Counted from the stretch's first letter, positions 43,401-51,253 are shown. The stretch is DNA of 52,692 bases from Hymenobacter montanus (GCF_014699115.1 NZ_JACXAD010000032.1:1-52692); one strand, 5' to 3'. A program made the numbers and translations. Notes: a model not told the origin generated them from the sequence alone.

Positions 43401-44494
43401 TCTACCGTGAGCTGGCGCTCGCGCAGCTCCGCCACGGTGGCCTGCTCCTGCTCCTGGTTGCGCAGCAAGCGGTGGAACACATAGCTGTCGGCCGTTTTCT
43501 CCAGGCGCACGCTCACGGGTTTGTCGGTGCCCAGCGCCATAAGGTGAGGCCCGTAACGGAAGCTCAGCTCGAAGTGAATCTGCTCGGTCTCGGTACCGGT
43601 GAGCAGGGGCACCGCGGGTTTGGGCAGCGGGATCCGGCCCCGGCGTGGCGGCCCGGGCGGGCGCACGGGAACCTCGGGCACCGGCGCGGCGGGCAGAGCA
43701 TCGCTGAACGTAAGCCGGGGGCGCGCCACGTAGCGCTCCGAGCGAATGTCGAAGCCCCGGGCGTGGACCTCGAACGATTCCATGAGCGGGGCCACGAACT
43801 TCTGGAAGTAGCTCTCTTCTACTTGCCGGGGCACGACAATGAATTTTTTCTTCAGAAACGGCAACAGCTTGCGCCCATCCACCTCGGTGCGGAAGGAGTA
43901 GAGCAGATTACCCAGCAGCAACCAGGCCGGCTGCAGGCACACCAGCACGGCGTCCTTGTACTGGAAGTCCAGCCGCTGGCTCTGGTACTGAATGGTTGGG
44001 AAGTAATGCGTGCCGTCCTCGTTGCGCCGGAAGTGAAACAGGATAGAAGCCTTGGCCGGGGCCAGACCGATTTCGCGCCAGGTGGGCTCCCCATCACGCC
44101 CCATGATGAACACCCGCTTATTGGCCAACTGCGCCAGGATGCCCGCCATACGCTTTTGCACGTGTCGGGAAATAACCTCCTGCAGGGGCTTATCGCCCTT
44201 TTCGGCGTGGTAGACTTTCAGGAAGAATTCGGCCGTGGCGATTTTACGGGGCCAGAACTCCTTCACCACCGCTTCCTGCTGAATCTGGTCGCACAGCTCT
44301 ACCAGCTCGAAGTCGATCGCGTCGAGGCCCGCGGCGAACTCGTGGGCGTTTTTGCCCGAAACGGTTTGGTGCTGCAGGGTTAGCTGGCCCCGCGGACCAA
44401 GCTGCACCACGTAGGCGGCGAACAGATGGCCGAGGAACTCGTGCTCGAACAGCGAGTAAACAATTTGAAATGGCTCTGCGGTAGAAACTTTCAT
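40475..44494 (-). CDS. SNF2-family DEAD/DEAH helicase with intein
   Basis: The 1339-aa reading frame encodes a SNF2-type ATPase (about 992 aa after intein removal). Residues 1-540 form the long N-terminal region of Bacteroidota SNF2 proteins with no clear zinc-finger. Helicase motifs: GELRPYQKAGYNWL, Walker A ADDMGLGK..TVQTLA split by the intein at 564-910, motif II VILDESQAIKN, LILTGTPVENS, and the C-terminal lobe with FSQFVQHL, SLKAGGVGLNLT and VDRAHRIGQQRPV (motif VI). It likely remodels protein-DNA complexes or acts in repair. ATG 44494. It runs in the same direction as the ATPase-Toprim pair, with 115 bp between, but its backbone composition is that of the host. Confidence 0.92.
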   Translation of the reverse strand: MKVSTAEPFQIVYSLFEHEFLGHLFAAYVVQLGPRGQLTLQHQTVSGKNAHEFAAGLDAIDFELVELCDQIQQEAVVKEFWPRKIATAEFFLKVYHAEKGDKPLQEVISRHVQKRMAGILAQLANKRVFIMGRDGEPTWREIGLAPAKASILFHFRRNEDGTHYFPTIQYQSQRLDFQYKDAVLVCLQPAWLLLGNLLYSFRTEVDGRKLLPFLKKKFIVVPRQVEESYFQKFVAPLMESFEVHARGFDIRSERYVARPRLTFSDALPAAPVPEVPVRPPGPPRRGRIPLPKPAVPLLTGTETEQIHFELSFRYGPHLMALGTDKPVSVRLEKTADSYVFHRLLRNQEQEQATVAELRERQLTVENGHATLPKGEAFKWLSDNTPALTELGYTIEAAATATKSYFIGPTSVHVGIQEAGDWFDVRGTVRFGDIEVPFIRLRGHILQRRREFKLPNGQIAIIPEEWFTDYLELFAFGEETAEGLNLRRHHLALVADLQSSELATVRMGRKLAKLRDFAEVEDHPLPAGFLGELRPYQKAGYNWLRFVQDYHFGGCLADDMGLGKAQPLHANILTPTGWKPMGQMRLGDSIINSQGHTSRITGVFPQGEKEIFRVTFTDGSTAECCAEHLWAVRSPVQKYRGQAYQVKTLRELSADLHDRHGNPKWFVPMVKPVELDPQSVPVDPYFMGLLLGDGCFRQNSTGLSTSDAEIVNYVAGELPPTLAMRRQGLSYDYTFVKNVAGWTNELMQHIRRLGLQGKGSLTKFIPEVYLYNDVATRLAILQGLMDSDGYVSAGGDVCRFSSISPQLIAGVTFLVQSLGGTIRQSARAPSYSHLGEKRTGQLAYTLTLSLPPHIQPFRLRRKAALYRPKTKYQPYRGIKAVELVGVMPAQCISVDAPDRLYVTDNFVLTHNTVQTLAMLQQRRESGEAQGAASLLVLPTSLVFNWLNEAEKFTPGLRVLAYTGTYRDKNPDRFADYDLVLTSYGIVRLDTDLLASYKFDYVILDESQAIKNPSSTTSQAVRQLRSKHRLILTGTPVENSTMDLWSQMSFINPGLLGTQAFFRKEFLKPIEKDQDEKRTRRLHALIKPFILRRHKAQVAKELPEKTEQLSYCQMTEEQAHAYEETKSFYRNKILRNLDEHGPASTQFLLLQGLTRLRQIANHPRLADEDYNHESGKLREVLRMIRNVVAEGHKVLLFSQFVQHLALVRAALDERQLPYAYLDGATRDRPAEVARFQETEDLKIFLISLKAGGVGLNLTAADYVFILDPWWNPAVESQAVDRAHRIGQQRPVFTYKFITQGTVEEKILALQRRKLALVSELIATDEAVIKQLTRADIEELLG
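41765..42805 (-). mobile_element. Intein with LAGLIDADG homing endonuclease in the Walker A of the SNF2 helicase
   Basis: A 347-aa insert (protein residues 564-910) interrupts GLGK/TVQ. Its N terminus AQPLHANILTPTGWKPMG and GDSI are intein block A with Ala1 in place of Cys/Ser; block B has TDGSTAECCAEHLWAV. Dodecapeptide motifs YFMGLLLGDGCF and LQGLMDSDGYVS mark a LAGLIDADG homing endonuclease. The C-terminal block is LYVTDNFVLTHN (His-Asn) followed by Thr+1 of the host. The host protein cannot bind ATP unless it is spliced. Ala1 inteins use a modified splicing route in which the +1 residue attacks directly. Confidence 0.9.
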
Positions 44495-44613
44495 AACCGG
44501 ACATGCGGAAGGCGCAAGGTAGGGCTGAAAGCGGAAATAGGCACGGGAAAACTTCGCGACCGATGTACAGAATTACGGCCTTGCAGCTTCGGCGCCCGGG
44601 AAGGCAGCGGGTG

Positions 44614-45846
44614 CTACAGGTTCTCGCGCACGTCCAAGTTGCTCGCATTCAAAGCGGGCCGAATGCTGACGGCTAAGGTGATGAGAATGATGGACAGACA
44701 GATAAATACAATGTCCGCCGCCTCCATCTTCACCGGGTAGGCATCGACTACACTCGTGGCCATGCCCATGCTTACGAAGCCGAAACGCTGCTGGAGCCAG
44801 CACAGGGCCACCCCAACCACCAGGCCCGCGGTGGCACCCACCAGGGCCACGATGGCCCCCACCAGCAGAAAGGTGCGCCGCAAGGTGGTCTGATTAGCTC
44901 CCATGGCCAGCAGCACCGAAATGTCTTTCTTCTTATCGATGACGAGCATCGACAGCGAAAAGAAGATGTTGAGCGAAGCAATGAGCAGAATAAGCGTGAA
45001 GGTGATGAACACGAACAGCTTCTCTATTTTGATGGCCTTGAACAAGCTCACGTGCTGCTCATCACTGTCTTGCACCTTGAAGCCGGGCCCGAGCATGTGG
45101 CGCAGTTGTTCTTTCACTTCATCAACCTCGAAGCTTCGGCTCACCTTCACGTAAAGAGCCGTGCGGCGGGAGCCGTAGCCGAGCAGGCGTTGCGCAAAGG
45201 TCAGCGGCACGAAGATGTAGCTATCGTCGATGTGCTGCTCGATGAGAAAAACGCCCCCGGCAATTATGTTCTGCTCATTGAAGGCTTTGTCGGGATTAAG
45301 GCTCAGGGTTTTGCTGCCGGGCGTATTGCGCGGATACAGCAGCCGCATCGGCGTCAGGCGGTTGTTGAGCGTGATGCTCAGCTCGTGCTGTACGCCGGCC
45401 CCCACCAGGGCCAGTTCCAGGCTGTCGCGGCGGAGGCGGTGGTCGCCCTCCCGAATGTTTTCGTCGATTGGGCTCTGGCCAAAGTAGTTGTCGGAGAGGC
45501 CGCGCATCTTCACCACCATCTGGCGGTCGTGGTACTGCAGCAGGGCATTGTCTTCGATGACTTCAGTGAGCAGGGCCACGCCGGGCATCTTTTCAAGCTT
45601 CAGCAGGAACGCGGGGGCCACGTCGAAGGCCTTGCCCTTGGTAGCCGAAATCACCAGGTCGGGGTCAGATTTGCCGTAGAGGGTGCGGACCAGGTCTTCC
45701 AGCCCGTTGAACACCGACAGCACGATGATGAGCGCGGCCGTGCCCACCGCCACCCCCACCATCGAGATGTTGGAGATGATGGTGATGATGTTGCGCTTGT
45801 TCTTGGAGCGGAAATAGCGCTGGGCAATGAGCAGGGGAACGTTCAC
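44614..45846 (-). CDS. FtsX-like permease, LolC/LolE-type lipoprotein release subunit
   Basis: The 410-aa protein has an N-terminal helix (SNISMVGVAVGTAALIIVLSV), a large periplasmic domain (about 50-265) and three C-terminal helices with IDKKKDISVLLAMGANQTTL between them, the FtsX/LolCE layout. ARRYFRSK-type start is here AQRYFRSKNKRN. LolC/E proteins move lipoproteins from the inner membrane onto LolA with ATPase LolD, which is not in the window. ATG 45846, 35 bp after the stop of the coiled-coil gene on the same strand. The large number of lipoproteins in the neighbourhood fits the role. Confidence 0.88.
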   Translation of the reverse strand: MNVPLLIAQRYFRSKNKRNIITIISNISMVGVAVGTAALIIVLSVFNGLEDLVRTLYGKSDPDLVISATKGKAFDVAPAFLLKLEKMPGVALLTEVIEDNALLQYHDRQMVVKMRGLSDNYFGQSPIDENIREGDHRLRRDSLELALVGAGVQHELSITLNNRLTPMRLLYPRNTPGSKTLSLNPDKAFNEQNIIAGGVFLIEQHIDDSYIFVPLTFAQRLLGYGSRRTALYVKVSRSFEVDEVKEQLRHMLGPGFKVQDSDEQHVSLFKAIKIEKLFVFITFTLILLIASLNIFFSLSMLVIDKKKDISVLLAMGANQTTLRRTFLLVGAIVALVGATAGLVVGVALCWLQQRFGFVSMGMATSVVDAYPVKMEAADIVFICLSIILITLAVSIRPALNASNLDVRENL

Positions 45847-45881
45847 GGGCGGGCGTTAGCGGCAGCAGGCAAGGCGAGGCA

Positions 45882-46268
45882 TTAGCTGGCCGGTCGCATC
45901 AGCCCGTCCATAAAGTCTTCCAAGCGCTTCAGCCGTCCCTCGTGCTGTTTCAGCACCACTTCGGTCAGGTCCTTGATGTCCTTTTTCATGCCCCGGATTT
46001 CATCCAGGAAGATGATGTTGAACTGGTCCTGGCGCTCGTTAAACTTTTCCTGACGGTCATTAAACTTCTCCTGACGGTCAGTCCATTCCAGCATGCGCTG
46101 ATTGAACAGGCTTTGCCGCTGCTGAAACTGCTGGCTGTCCTGCCGGGTGCTGCGCACCTCCCCCACGAGCTGAAGCAGCAAGTCATTGGTGGTGACGGCC
46201 TGAGCATCCTGCCGCTCCAGATGGTTGAGTAGCGCTTCCATAAGCTTCTGAAAATTGTGAGGGTCCAT
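45882..46268 (-). CDS. Coiled-coil protein with 7-residue tandem repeats
   Basis: The 128-aa product from ATG 46268 (MDPHNFQKLMEALL) is almost wholly alpha-helical. Its centre has three tandem seven-residue units RQEKFND/RQEKFNE/RQDQFNI, encoded by 21-bp repeats at 46018-46080. No signal peptide or membrane segment is present and no family is recognised. The helical N and C ends (VVLKQHEGRLKRLEDF) suggest oligomerisation. It lies between the methyltransferase and LolE-like genes on the same strand. The repeat length could vary between strains by slipped replication. Confidence 0.7.
   Translation of the reverse strand: MDPHNFQKLMEALLNHLERQDAQAVTTNDLLLQLVGEVRSTRQDSQQFQQRQSLFNQRMLEWTDRQEKFNDRQEKFNERQDQFNIIFLDEIRGMKKDIKDLTEVVLKQHEGRLKRLEDFMDGLMRPAS
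46018..46080. repeat. Three tandem 21-bp repeats inside a coiled-coil gene
   Basis: Units 46018-46038, 46039-46059 and 46060-46080; the last two differ at one base (ttaaacttttcctgacggtc and ttaaacttctcctgacggtc, plus a). Each encodes one heptad. Confidence 0.85.
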
Positions 46269-46364
46269 TGGCGGAGAAGTTAGCGGGCGGTAAACGAACA
46301 AAGGCAGGAACTAAGGTACGGGCTTTTGCCGGGCAACCACGGAGCCAATTCGCTAGGCCTGCTT

Positions 46365-47174
46365 CTACTTCCAGGCCTTCACAATCAGGCCGGTACCCGA
46401 GTCGTGCACGGTGCGGGCATCGAACCAATTTAGCAGCAGGCAAAACGGGAACGTGACCAGGTAATAAAACGGCAGCAGCAGGAAAAACAGGCGCGACTTG
46501 CCCAGCATCAAAATCGGGTACTTCATGCTGAGGCGCCACGATATCTGGCCGGTCTCGCCGTAGGCGTAGCGGGCCTCAATGCGCTCGAAGCCGGCCGTGC
46601 GCAGCTTCTGCTGGATTTCGCGGATGTTGTACCCGTCGCGCACGTGTTCTTCGATGAAGCTGGTTTCGCCATCGTCGTGCACGTCGGAGCCACCTTGGTC
46701 GCTGGGCGTGGAGATGAGCAGCAGGCCGCCGTCTTTCAGCGAGGCGTGAATGTTGCGGAACACCTCCACGTCTTCCAGAATATGCTCCATCACGTCGACC
46801 GAGAGCGCCAGATCAAAGGCATTAGGCTCCTGGTAGAGCACCAGATCCTGCACGGCAAACTGCACGTTACGGCGCCCAATCTTCCGGAAAAAATCGTTGG
46901 AATCGGCCACCTGCTCGTCCTTTACATCCACGGCCAGAATTTCCCATTTGGCGCTTAAGCCACTCAGCCAGTACGTGTACTGGCCGTAGCCCGAGCCCGC
47001 GTCCAGGATGTTCAACGGCTCCTGAGTACGGCCTTTGGCCCAGCGGCGCAGCTCCCGGTGCACGTGCCAGGTACGTAGCAGCAGCAAGTCAAGCAGATGA
47101 TAAAACAGTCGGCGCAGCCACGGCGTGCGGTTAAATACCTGGCCGAGCGTCTTCTTAATGGGGTCGTAGTACAA
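46365..47174 (-). CDS. Class I SAM-dependent methyltransferase with C-terminal membrane segment
   Basis: The 269-aa protein has SAM motif I NILDAGSGYGQYTYWL (about 55-70), the acidic post-I AVDVKDEQV, DLALSVDVMEHILEDV (motif IV) and GGLLLISTPSD. Residues about 225-250 (FFLLLPFYYLVTFPFCLLL) are hydrophobic, and the N terminus has a second hydrophobic stretch, so it may be membrane-associated. Substrate unknown; UbiE-like or cell-surface lipid/glycan methylation are possible. The only start in frame near the conserved region is TTG 47174, since no ATG occurs upstream before the repeats at 47184. Confidence 0.8.
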   Translation of the reverse strand: MYYDPIKKTLGQVFNRTPWLRRLFYHLLDLLLLRTWHVHRELRRWAKGRTQEPLNILDAGSGYGQYTYWLSGLSAKWEILAVDVKDEQVADSNDFFRKIGRRNVQFAVQDLVLYQEPNAFDLALSVDVMEHILEDVEVFRNIHASLKDGGLLLISTPSDQGGSDVHDDGETSFIEEHVRDGYNIREIQQKLRTAGFERIEARYAYGETGQISWRLSMKYPILMLGKSRLFFLLLPFYYLVTFPFCLLLNWFDARTVHDSGTGLIVKAWK

Positions 47175-47183
47175 GGAGTAAAT

Positions 47184-47261
47184 GTGAAAATGTACCGATG
47201 GGAAAAAGTGAAAACGTACTGATGATTTGCTGTGGGCTGGTTATTTCCACATTTTTCACAT
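47184..47261. repeat. Direct and inverted repeats between methyltransferase and rbfA
   Basis: gtgaaaatgtaccgatg (47184-47200) recurs as gtgaaaacgtactgatg (47208-47224) with two differences. acatttttcacat (47249-47261) is the near-perfect complement of the atgtgaaaatgt around 47182-47193. TGTGAAAA/TTTTCACA-rich units of this kind are common between Bacteroidota genes; here they may also form a hairpin after rbfA. Confidence 0.65.
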
Positions 47262-47287
47262 CACCTTGTTCTCCACATTTCAGGAAA

Positions 47288-47710
47288 TTATTCCCCCTTG
47301 AAAAGGCGGGGTCGGCGCAGCGGGTCGGCAGTGTCGTCGGGCTCCTCCTGGGGCGCGGGCGGGATGTCCAGCGTGCTCAGCACCTGGTCCATGTGCGCGG
47401 CATAAGCAGCACTGTCGTCGTGGAAGAAAATAAGCTCGGGTACTACCCGGACCGTCTGGCGGATGCGCTTGCCCAGGGCCTGGCGAATGGCCTTGGCGTT
47501 TTCGCGGATGAGCTCAAGCCGCGCTTCCGCATCGCCGCCCAGCAGCAGGCTGAGGTACACGCGGGCCTGGCCGAGGTCGGGCGTCACCTTCACGGTGCTG
47601 ATGCCCGGTGCTAGCCCACCCCCAAACAGGTGAGGCAAGTCGCGCTGGAGCACGGCGGCCAATTCCTGCTGGAGTAGGCTGGCCATTTTTTGTTGTCGTT
47701 TGCTTTCCAT
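47288..47710 (-). CDS. rbfA: Ribosome-binding factor A
   Basis: RbfA assists 30S maturation and 16S 5'-end processing. The 140-aa protein starts at ATG 47710 (MESKRQQKMASLLQQELA), followed by ISTVKVTPDLGQARVYLSLL and RVVPELIFFHDDS, the KH-like fold with the family's C-terminal DDS block. The C-terminal tail (EEPDDTADPL) is acidic. A longer frame to 47791 crosses the -7 box and is rejected. Confidence 0.93.
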   Translation of the reverse strand: MESKRQQKMASLLQQELAAVLQRDLPHLFGGGLAPGISTVKVTPDLGQARVYLSLLLGGDAEARLELIRENAKAIRQALGKRIRQTVRVVPELIFFHDDSAAYAAHMDQVLSTLDIPPAPQEEPDDTADPLRRPRLFKGE

Positions 47711-47719
47711 AATCAGCGG

Positions 47720-47727
47720 CAAAGGTA
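47720..47727 (-). promoter_or_regulatory. -7 box for rbfA
   Basis: On the minus strand TACCTTTG ends 9 bases before the rbfA ATG; a -33 element is not clear. Confidence 0.5.
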
Positions 47728-47852
47728 GGTTTATCGTTCTTCGTTTGTGCTGGCTCGTTTGCGGGTTGGGAGTGTCGGCAGGTGCCAACATGTACGACTA
47801 TCTTCAATCTTTACAGTCGGAAACGAGAAACCTACCATCAGCAACCTAAAAT

Positions 47853-49271
47853 TTGCTTCGCTTTTTCAAAAGTTCCCTTCCGGCGCAGCTGCTGGCCTTG
47901 CTGATACTAGCGTTCGCCCTGCGCCTGCCACTGCTCTGGTTTGGCCTGCCGCTGACGGCGGCTGAGCTACGGGCCCTGCTGGTGGGCGAGCGCCTGCACG
48001 GCGGCGCCATGCTCTACCGCGATCTTTACGAGGGCACCGCCCCGCTGGCCGCGGCCCTGTTCGCCGGGCTCGACGCGGCGCTGTCCCGCCCCGTAGGGCT
48101 CTACCGGGCTTGCGCCCTGGGCTTGCTGCTGGTACAAGCCTTCCGCCTGAACCTGGTTTTTAACCGTTACGAAGTGCACCCCGAGCGCGGCTACATCGCC
48201 GCCCTAACCTACCTGGTGGTGGGCAGCGTAAGCATCGATCTGGATGCGCTCTCGCCGCTGCTGCTGGGGCACACGTTTATCATTTTTGCCCTGAGTGCGC
48301 TGCTACCCACTTCCCGCGAAGGCTACGACAACCGCCGCTTGTTTCGGGCCGGGTTTCTGATTGGGGTGGGGGCCCTGTGCTACCTGCCGCTGACGCTGTT
48401 TCTGGTGGTGGGCTTGTTTGCGGTAATCATTTTCGCGGCCAATTCCTTTCGGAGCTCGCTCTTGCTGCTGTGCGGGTTTTTCTTCCCTTACGCGCTAGTA
48501 GCCACGTTTTTCTTTTACACTGGCGCCCTGCCGGGTTTTGTGCAGTTCCACCTGCAGCCGGGCCTCACCGATTTAATCAGCAGCGGGCTGCCGGCCGGCT
48601 TGCAGCTACGCCTGCTGATCCTGCCCGTGCTGGTGCTGGCCCTGGCGCTGCTACGGTCTTTGAGCACCTCGCTGGGGTTGGTGTTTCAGGTAAAGTTTCG
48701 GCAGCTGATGCTGGTGTGGCTGGTGGTAGCCATTGCTACGGCGGCCGTGGAGCGGGGCACCGCGCCCGGGGTACTAGTGCTCACGCTGCCGCCGGTGGCC
48801 TACTTCAGCCTGTTTCTTTGGCAGCGCTCCCAGCGCCCCTGGCTGCTGGAGCTGCTGCTACTGCTCATCCTTAGTGCCGCCGTGGGGCTCCGCTACCGGG
48901 CCCAGGTGCCGGGACTCGAAGCCTTCCTGCGCATGCCCGCCGAAAGCCGCTTTGGGCTGCGGCCCGACCCGCGCTACGCGGCGCTACGCGGCCAGACCTT
49001 GCTCATTCTCGGTCCCGACGACCGCGCTTATTTCAACAACTATCCCGCCACCCCTTATCTGGACTGGGCCCTCTCCCAAGCCGACTTCGGGCATCTGATG
49101 GAATACGCCGCCGTGGTACGGGTGGCCCAGCAAATAGGCCCTGCGCCGCCCGCCTACTTGCTGGATCAAAGCGCTCAGGTGCCCCGGCTCAAGCGATTGC
49201 TGCCCGGCATATTTGGCGCCTATGAGCCCACGAGTACCCCCGGCCTGTACCAGCGTCGGCCTAAAAAATAA
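47853..49271 (+). CDS. Polytopic membrane protein of unknown function
   Basis: The 472-aa product has about ten hydrophobic segments and a C-terminal soluble part (about 370-472) with PGLEAFLRMPAESRFG, LLILGPDDRAYFNNYPATPYL and TPGLYQRR. LYRDLYEGTAPLAA after the first helix resembles the first luminal loop of GT-C glycosyltransferases, and the acidic YRDxYEGTxP is characteristic of that type. Bacteroidota genomes often place such a gene divergent from rbfA. The only near start is TTG 47853; an ATG does not occur until well into the protein. A glycosyltransferase role is a guess. Confidence 0.7.
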   Translation: MLRFFKSSLPAQLLALLILAFALRLPLLWFGLPLTAAELRALLVGERLHGGAMLYRDLYEGTAPLAAALFAGLDAALSRPVGLYRACALGLLLVQAFRLNLVFNRYEVHPERGYIAALTYLVVGSVSIDLDALSPLLLGHTFIIFALSALLPTSREGYDNRRLFRAGFLIGVGALCYLPLTLFLVVGLFAVIIFAANSFRSSLLLLCGFFFPYALVATFFFYTGALPGFVQFHLQPGLTDLISSGLPAGLQLRLLILPVLVLALALLRSLSTSLGLVFQVKFRQLMLVWLVVAIATAAVERGTAPGVLVLTLPPVAYFSLFLWQRSQRPWLLELLLLLILSAAVGLRYRAQVPGLEAFLRMPAESRFGLRPDPRYAALRGQTLLILGPDDRAYFNNYPATPYLDWALSQADFGHLMEYAAVVRVAQQIGPAPPAYLLDQSAQVPRLKRLLPGIFGAYEPTSTPGLYQRRPKK

Positions 49272-49396
49272 TCGGCTTCAAGGGTCAGGAACTGGCTTGC
49301 CACGAGCGAATAAGCCGCGGCTCTCCTTCCCTAATCCCCACTGAGCAAGACCCAGGAGGGAGCTGAACTACTATTAGCTAAACGGCTCCCGACCTA

Positions 49397-49990
49397 CTAA
49401 ACCCAGCACCAGGGGCGGCTGCGCCGTTGCGTGGGCACGTTGCGCAGGAACCCGGCTAGTGGCTCCAAGTCCGTCAGCAGCGAGGTGAGTACAATGGTGC
49501 GCCCATCCACGAAGCGCAGGCGCAGGTAATCGTACTTCGCCCAAAAAGTGCGGCGGGCCCGGCACGTCACCCGCTCCACCCCGGCCAGGTCGCGGCGCTC
49601 AAAGGCCTGGCGCTGGCCGGCTTCGTACACCTCCAACCGATTGTGGTCGGGCTGAAACACCAAGGTGGTTTCGTAGTTCAGTAGCCAGTACCGCAGGTGC
49701 AACAGCAGCGCGGGTCCGCTCAGCGCCAGGGTAAACAGCACGAAGCCCAGGGTCAGGCTCCATTCAAATTGACTGGTCGTCGGGCTGTTCAGCGCCACGG
49801 CTGGCAGCACGCTCAGCCCGGCGCCCAGGGCCAGCAGTGGCCAGAAGAGCAGCTGCAAGTGCCGCGCGGCCGTGATTTGAAAAACGCGAGTACGCCTGGA
49901 GAAAAGTCCCGTCAGCCAGCGGGCGGCGCCCAATACCAGCAGGAGCCCGGCCGCCGCTTCGAGCAGGGAGCGCAGAAAAGAAGCCTTCAT
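49397..49990 (-). CDS. Membrane protein with PH-like domain, unknown function
   Basis: The 197-aa protein has three hydrophobic segments (about 5-25, 45-65 and 80-100) and a soluble C-terminal half with beta-strand pattern TTLVFQPDHNRLEVYEAGQ, then FERRDLAGVERV, YDYLRLRFVDGRTIVLTSLL. This is the shape of bacterial PH-domain proteins anchored to the inner membrane. No function is known. It is 25 bp upstream of nothing on its strand and lies 24 bp beyond the selD stop, so it may be the second gene of a selD transcript. Confidence 0.65.
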   Translation of the reverse strand: MKASFLRSLLEAAAGLLLVLGAARWLTGLFSRRTRVFQITAARHLQLLFWPLLALGAGLSVLPAVALNSPTTSQFEWSLTLGFVLFTLALSGPALLLHLRYWLLNYETTLVFQPDHNRLEVYEAGQRQAFERRDLAGVERVTCRARRTFWAKYDYLRLRFVDGRTIVLTSLLTDLEPLAGFLRNVPTQRRSRPWCWV

Positions 49991-50014
49991 TGCCGGAGCT
50001 TATGCCTGGTACCG

Positions 50015-51064
50015 CTAGGCGCTGACCTGCACCCAGGCCTCGTTCTCTTTGTGCGCCCGCAGCCGGCCGAAGCTGGTCAGCGCCAGCCCGTGCTCCGCAA
50101 ATACGCGCAGCACCTCTTCCCGGCCCTCCGGGGCCACGCACACCAGCAGGCCACCCGAAGTCTGCGGGTCGCAGAGCCAGGCGCGCTGCTCGTCGCTGAT
50201 GGCGCCCACCTTGTGGCCGTAGCTGGCCCAGTTGCGGCCGGTGCCGCCGGGCACGCTGCCTTGCTTCAGATACGCTTCGGCGGCCACGATACGGGGCACT
50301 TTCGAGAACTCGATTTCCGCCGTCAGCCCACTGCCTTCGCACACTTCAGCTAAGTGGCCCAGCAGCCCAAACCCGGTTACGTCGGTCAGCGCCGTTACCG
50401 TGGACAGCTTGCTTAACTCGGCGCCGATTTTGTTCAGCTGCATCATTTGGGCCGGCGCGATGGCCGCGTCCTCGTCCCGCAGGATGCCCTTTTTCTGCGC
50501 CGTCGTGAGAATGCCTGCGCCCAGCGGCTTGGTCAGGTACAGCTCCGAGCCCGCCGTGGCCGTGTTGTTTTGCTTGAGGTCAGCGGTGGCCACCAGGCCG
50601 GTCACGGCCAGGCCAAAAATGGGCTCCGGCGAGTCGATGCTGTGCCCCCCCGCCAACGGAATGCCCGCCTCGGCGCAGATGCTGCGGGCTCCTTCCAGCA
50701 CCCGTCGCGCCACTTCGGGCGGCAGCTTATCCACGGGCCAGCCCAGCACGGCAATAGCCAGCAGGGGCCGCCCGCCCATGGCGTACACGTCGGAAATGGC
50801 ATTGGCCGAGGCGATGCGCCCAAAATCGTACGCATCGTCGACGATGGGCATGAAAAAGTCGGTCGTCGAAATGACCGCCTGCCCGCCGCCCAGGTCATAC
50901 ACCGCCGCGTCGTCGCGGCTGGCGTTGCCCACCAGTAGCTTTTCGTCGCGGGGCTGGGCAATGCTGGTGTGCAGCATTTGGTCGAGTACGGCGGGCGCGA
51001 TTTTGCAGCCGCAGCCCGCCCCGTGGCTGTATTGGGTGAGCTTATAGTCTGTTGTAGGAGTCAT
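50015..51064 (-). CDS. selD: Selenide, water dikinase
   Basis: SelD makes selenophosphate from selenide and ATP, the selenium donor for selenouridine in tRNA and for selenocysteine. The 349-aa protein has QYSHGAGCGCK with the nucleophilic Cys18 and Lys21 (Cys, not Sec), the metal site STTDFFMPIVDD, NAISDVYAMGG, AGGHSIDSPEP and TGFGLLGH. The start MTPTTDYKLTQ at ATG 51064 matches the family; a longer frame to 51193 is rejected. The partner genes (mnmH/selU or selA/selB) are not in the window. Confidence 0.95.
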   Translation of the reverse strand: MTPTTDYKLTQYSHGAGCGCKIAPAVLDQMLHTSIAQPRDEKLLVGNASRDDAAVYDLGGGQAVISTTDFFMPIVDDAYDFGRIASANAISDVYAMGGRPLLAIAVLGWPVDKLPPEVARRVLEGARSICAEAGIPLAGGHSIDSPEPIFGLAVTGLVATADLKQNNTATAGSELYLTKPLGAGILTTAQKKGILRDEDAAIAPAQMMQLNKIGAELSKLSTVTALTDVTGFGLLGHLAEVCEGSGLTAEIEFSKVPRIVAAEAYLKQGSVPGGTGRNWASYGHKVGAISDEQRAWLCDPQTSGGLLVCVAPEGREEVLRVFAEHGLALTSFGRLRAHKENEAWVQVSA

Positions 51065-51167
51065 GAGAAAAAGAAAAGCGGTTCTGCCCGCTGGTAATGG
51101 ACCACAAAAGTCCGCAAAGAGTTTGGGAGCCACCCGCGGGGCGGTCCTTGGCATCGGTACAGCAATC

Positions 51168-51221
51168 AAAAAGAGGAACGAAGCTTGGAGCACCTGGCCA
51201 CCCAGCTTCGTTCCTCTTTTT
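51168..51221 (-). terminator. Terminator of the DUF2911 gene
   Basis: Perfect 18-bp arms aaaaagaggaacgaagct (51168-51185) and agcttcgttcctcttttt (51204-51221) around an 18-nt loop, with T- and A-tracts, 32 bp beyond the DUF2911 stop and about 100 bp upstream of selD, which it insulates. Confidence 0.85.
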
Positions 51222-51253
51222 TGCTTACGAAAGTCCGCAGGCAGTGGGCGGGC

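Noticed and set aside
43391..44383. Plus-strand open frame of 330 codons opposite the SNF2 gene
   Set aside because: Mirrors the codon bias of the helicase on the other strand; no domain pattern.
50990..51020. Selenocysteine (UGA) in SelD
   Set aside because: The catalytic position is a Cys codon and the frame is uninterrupted.
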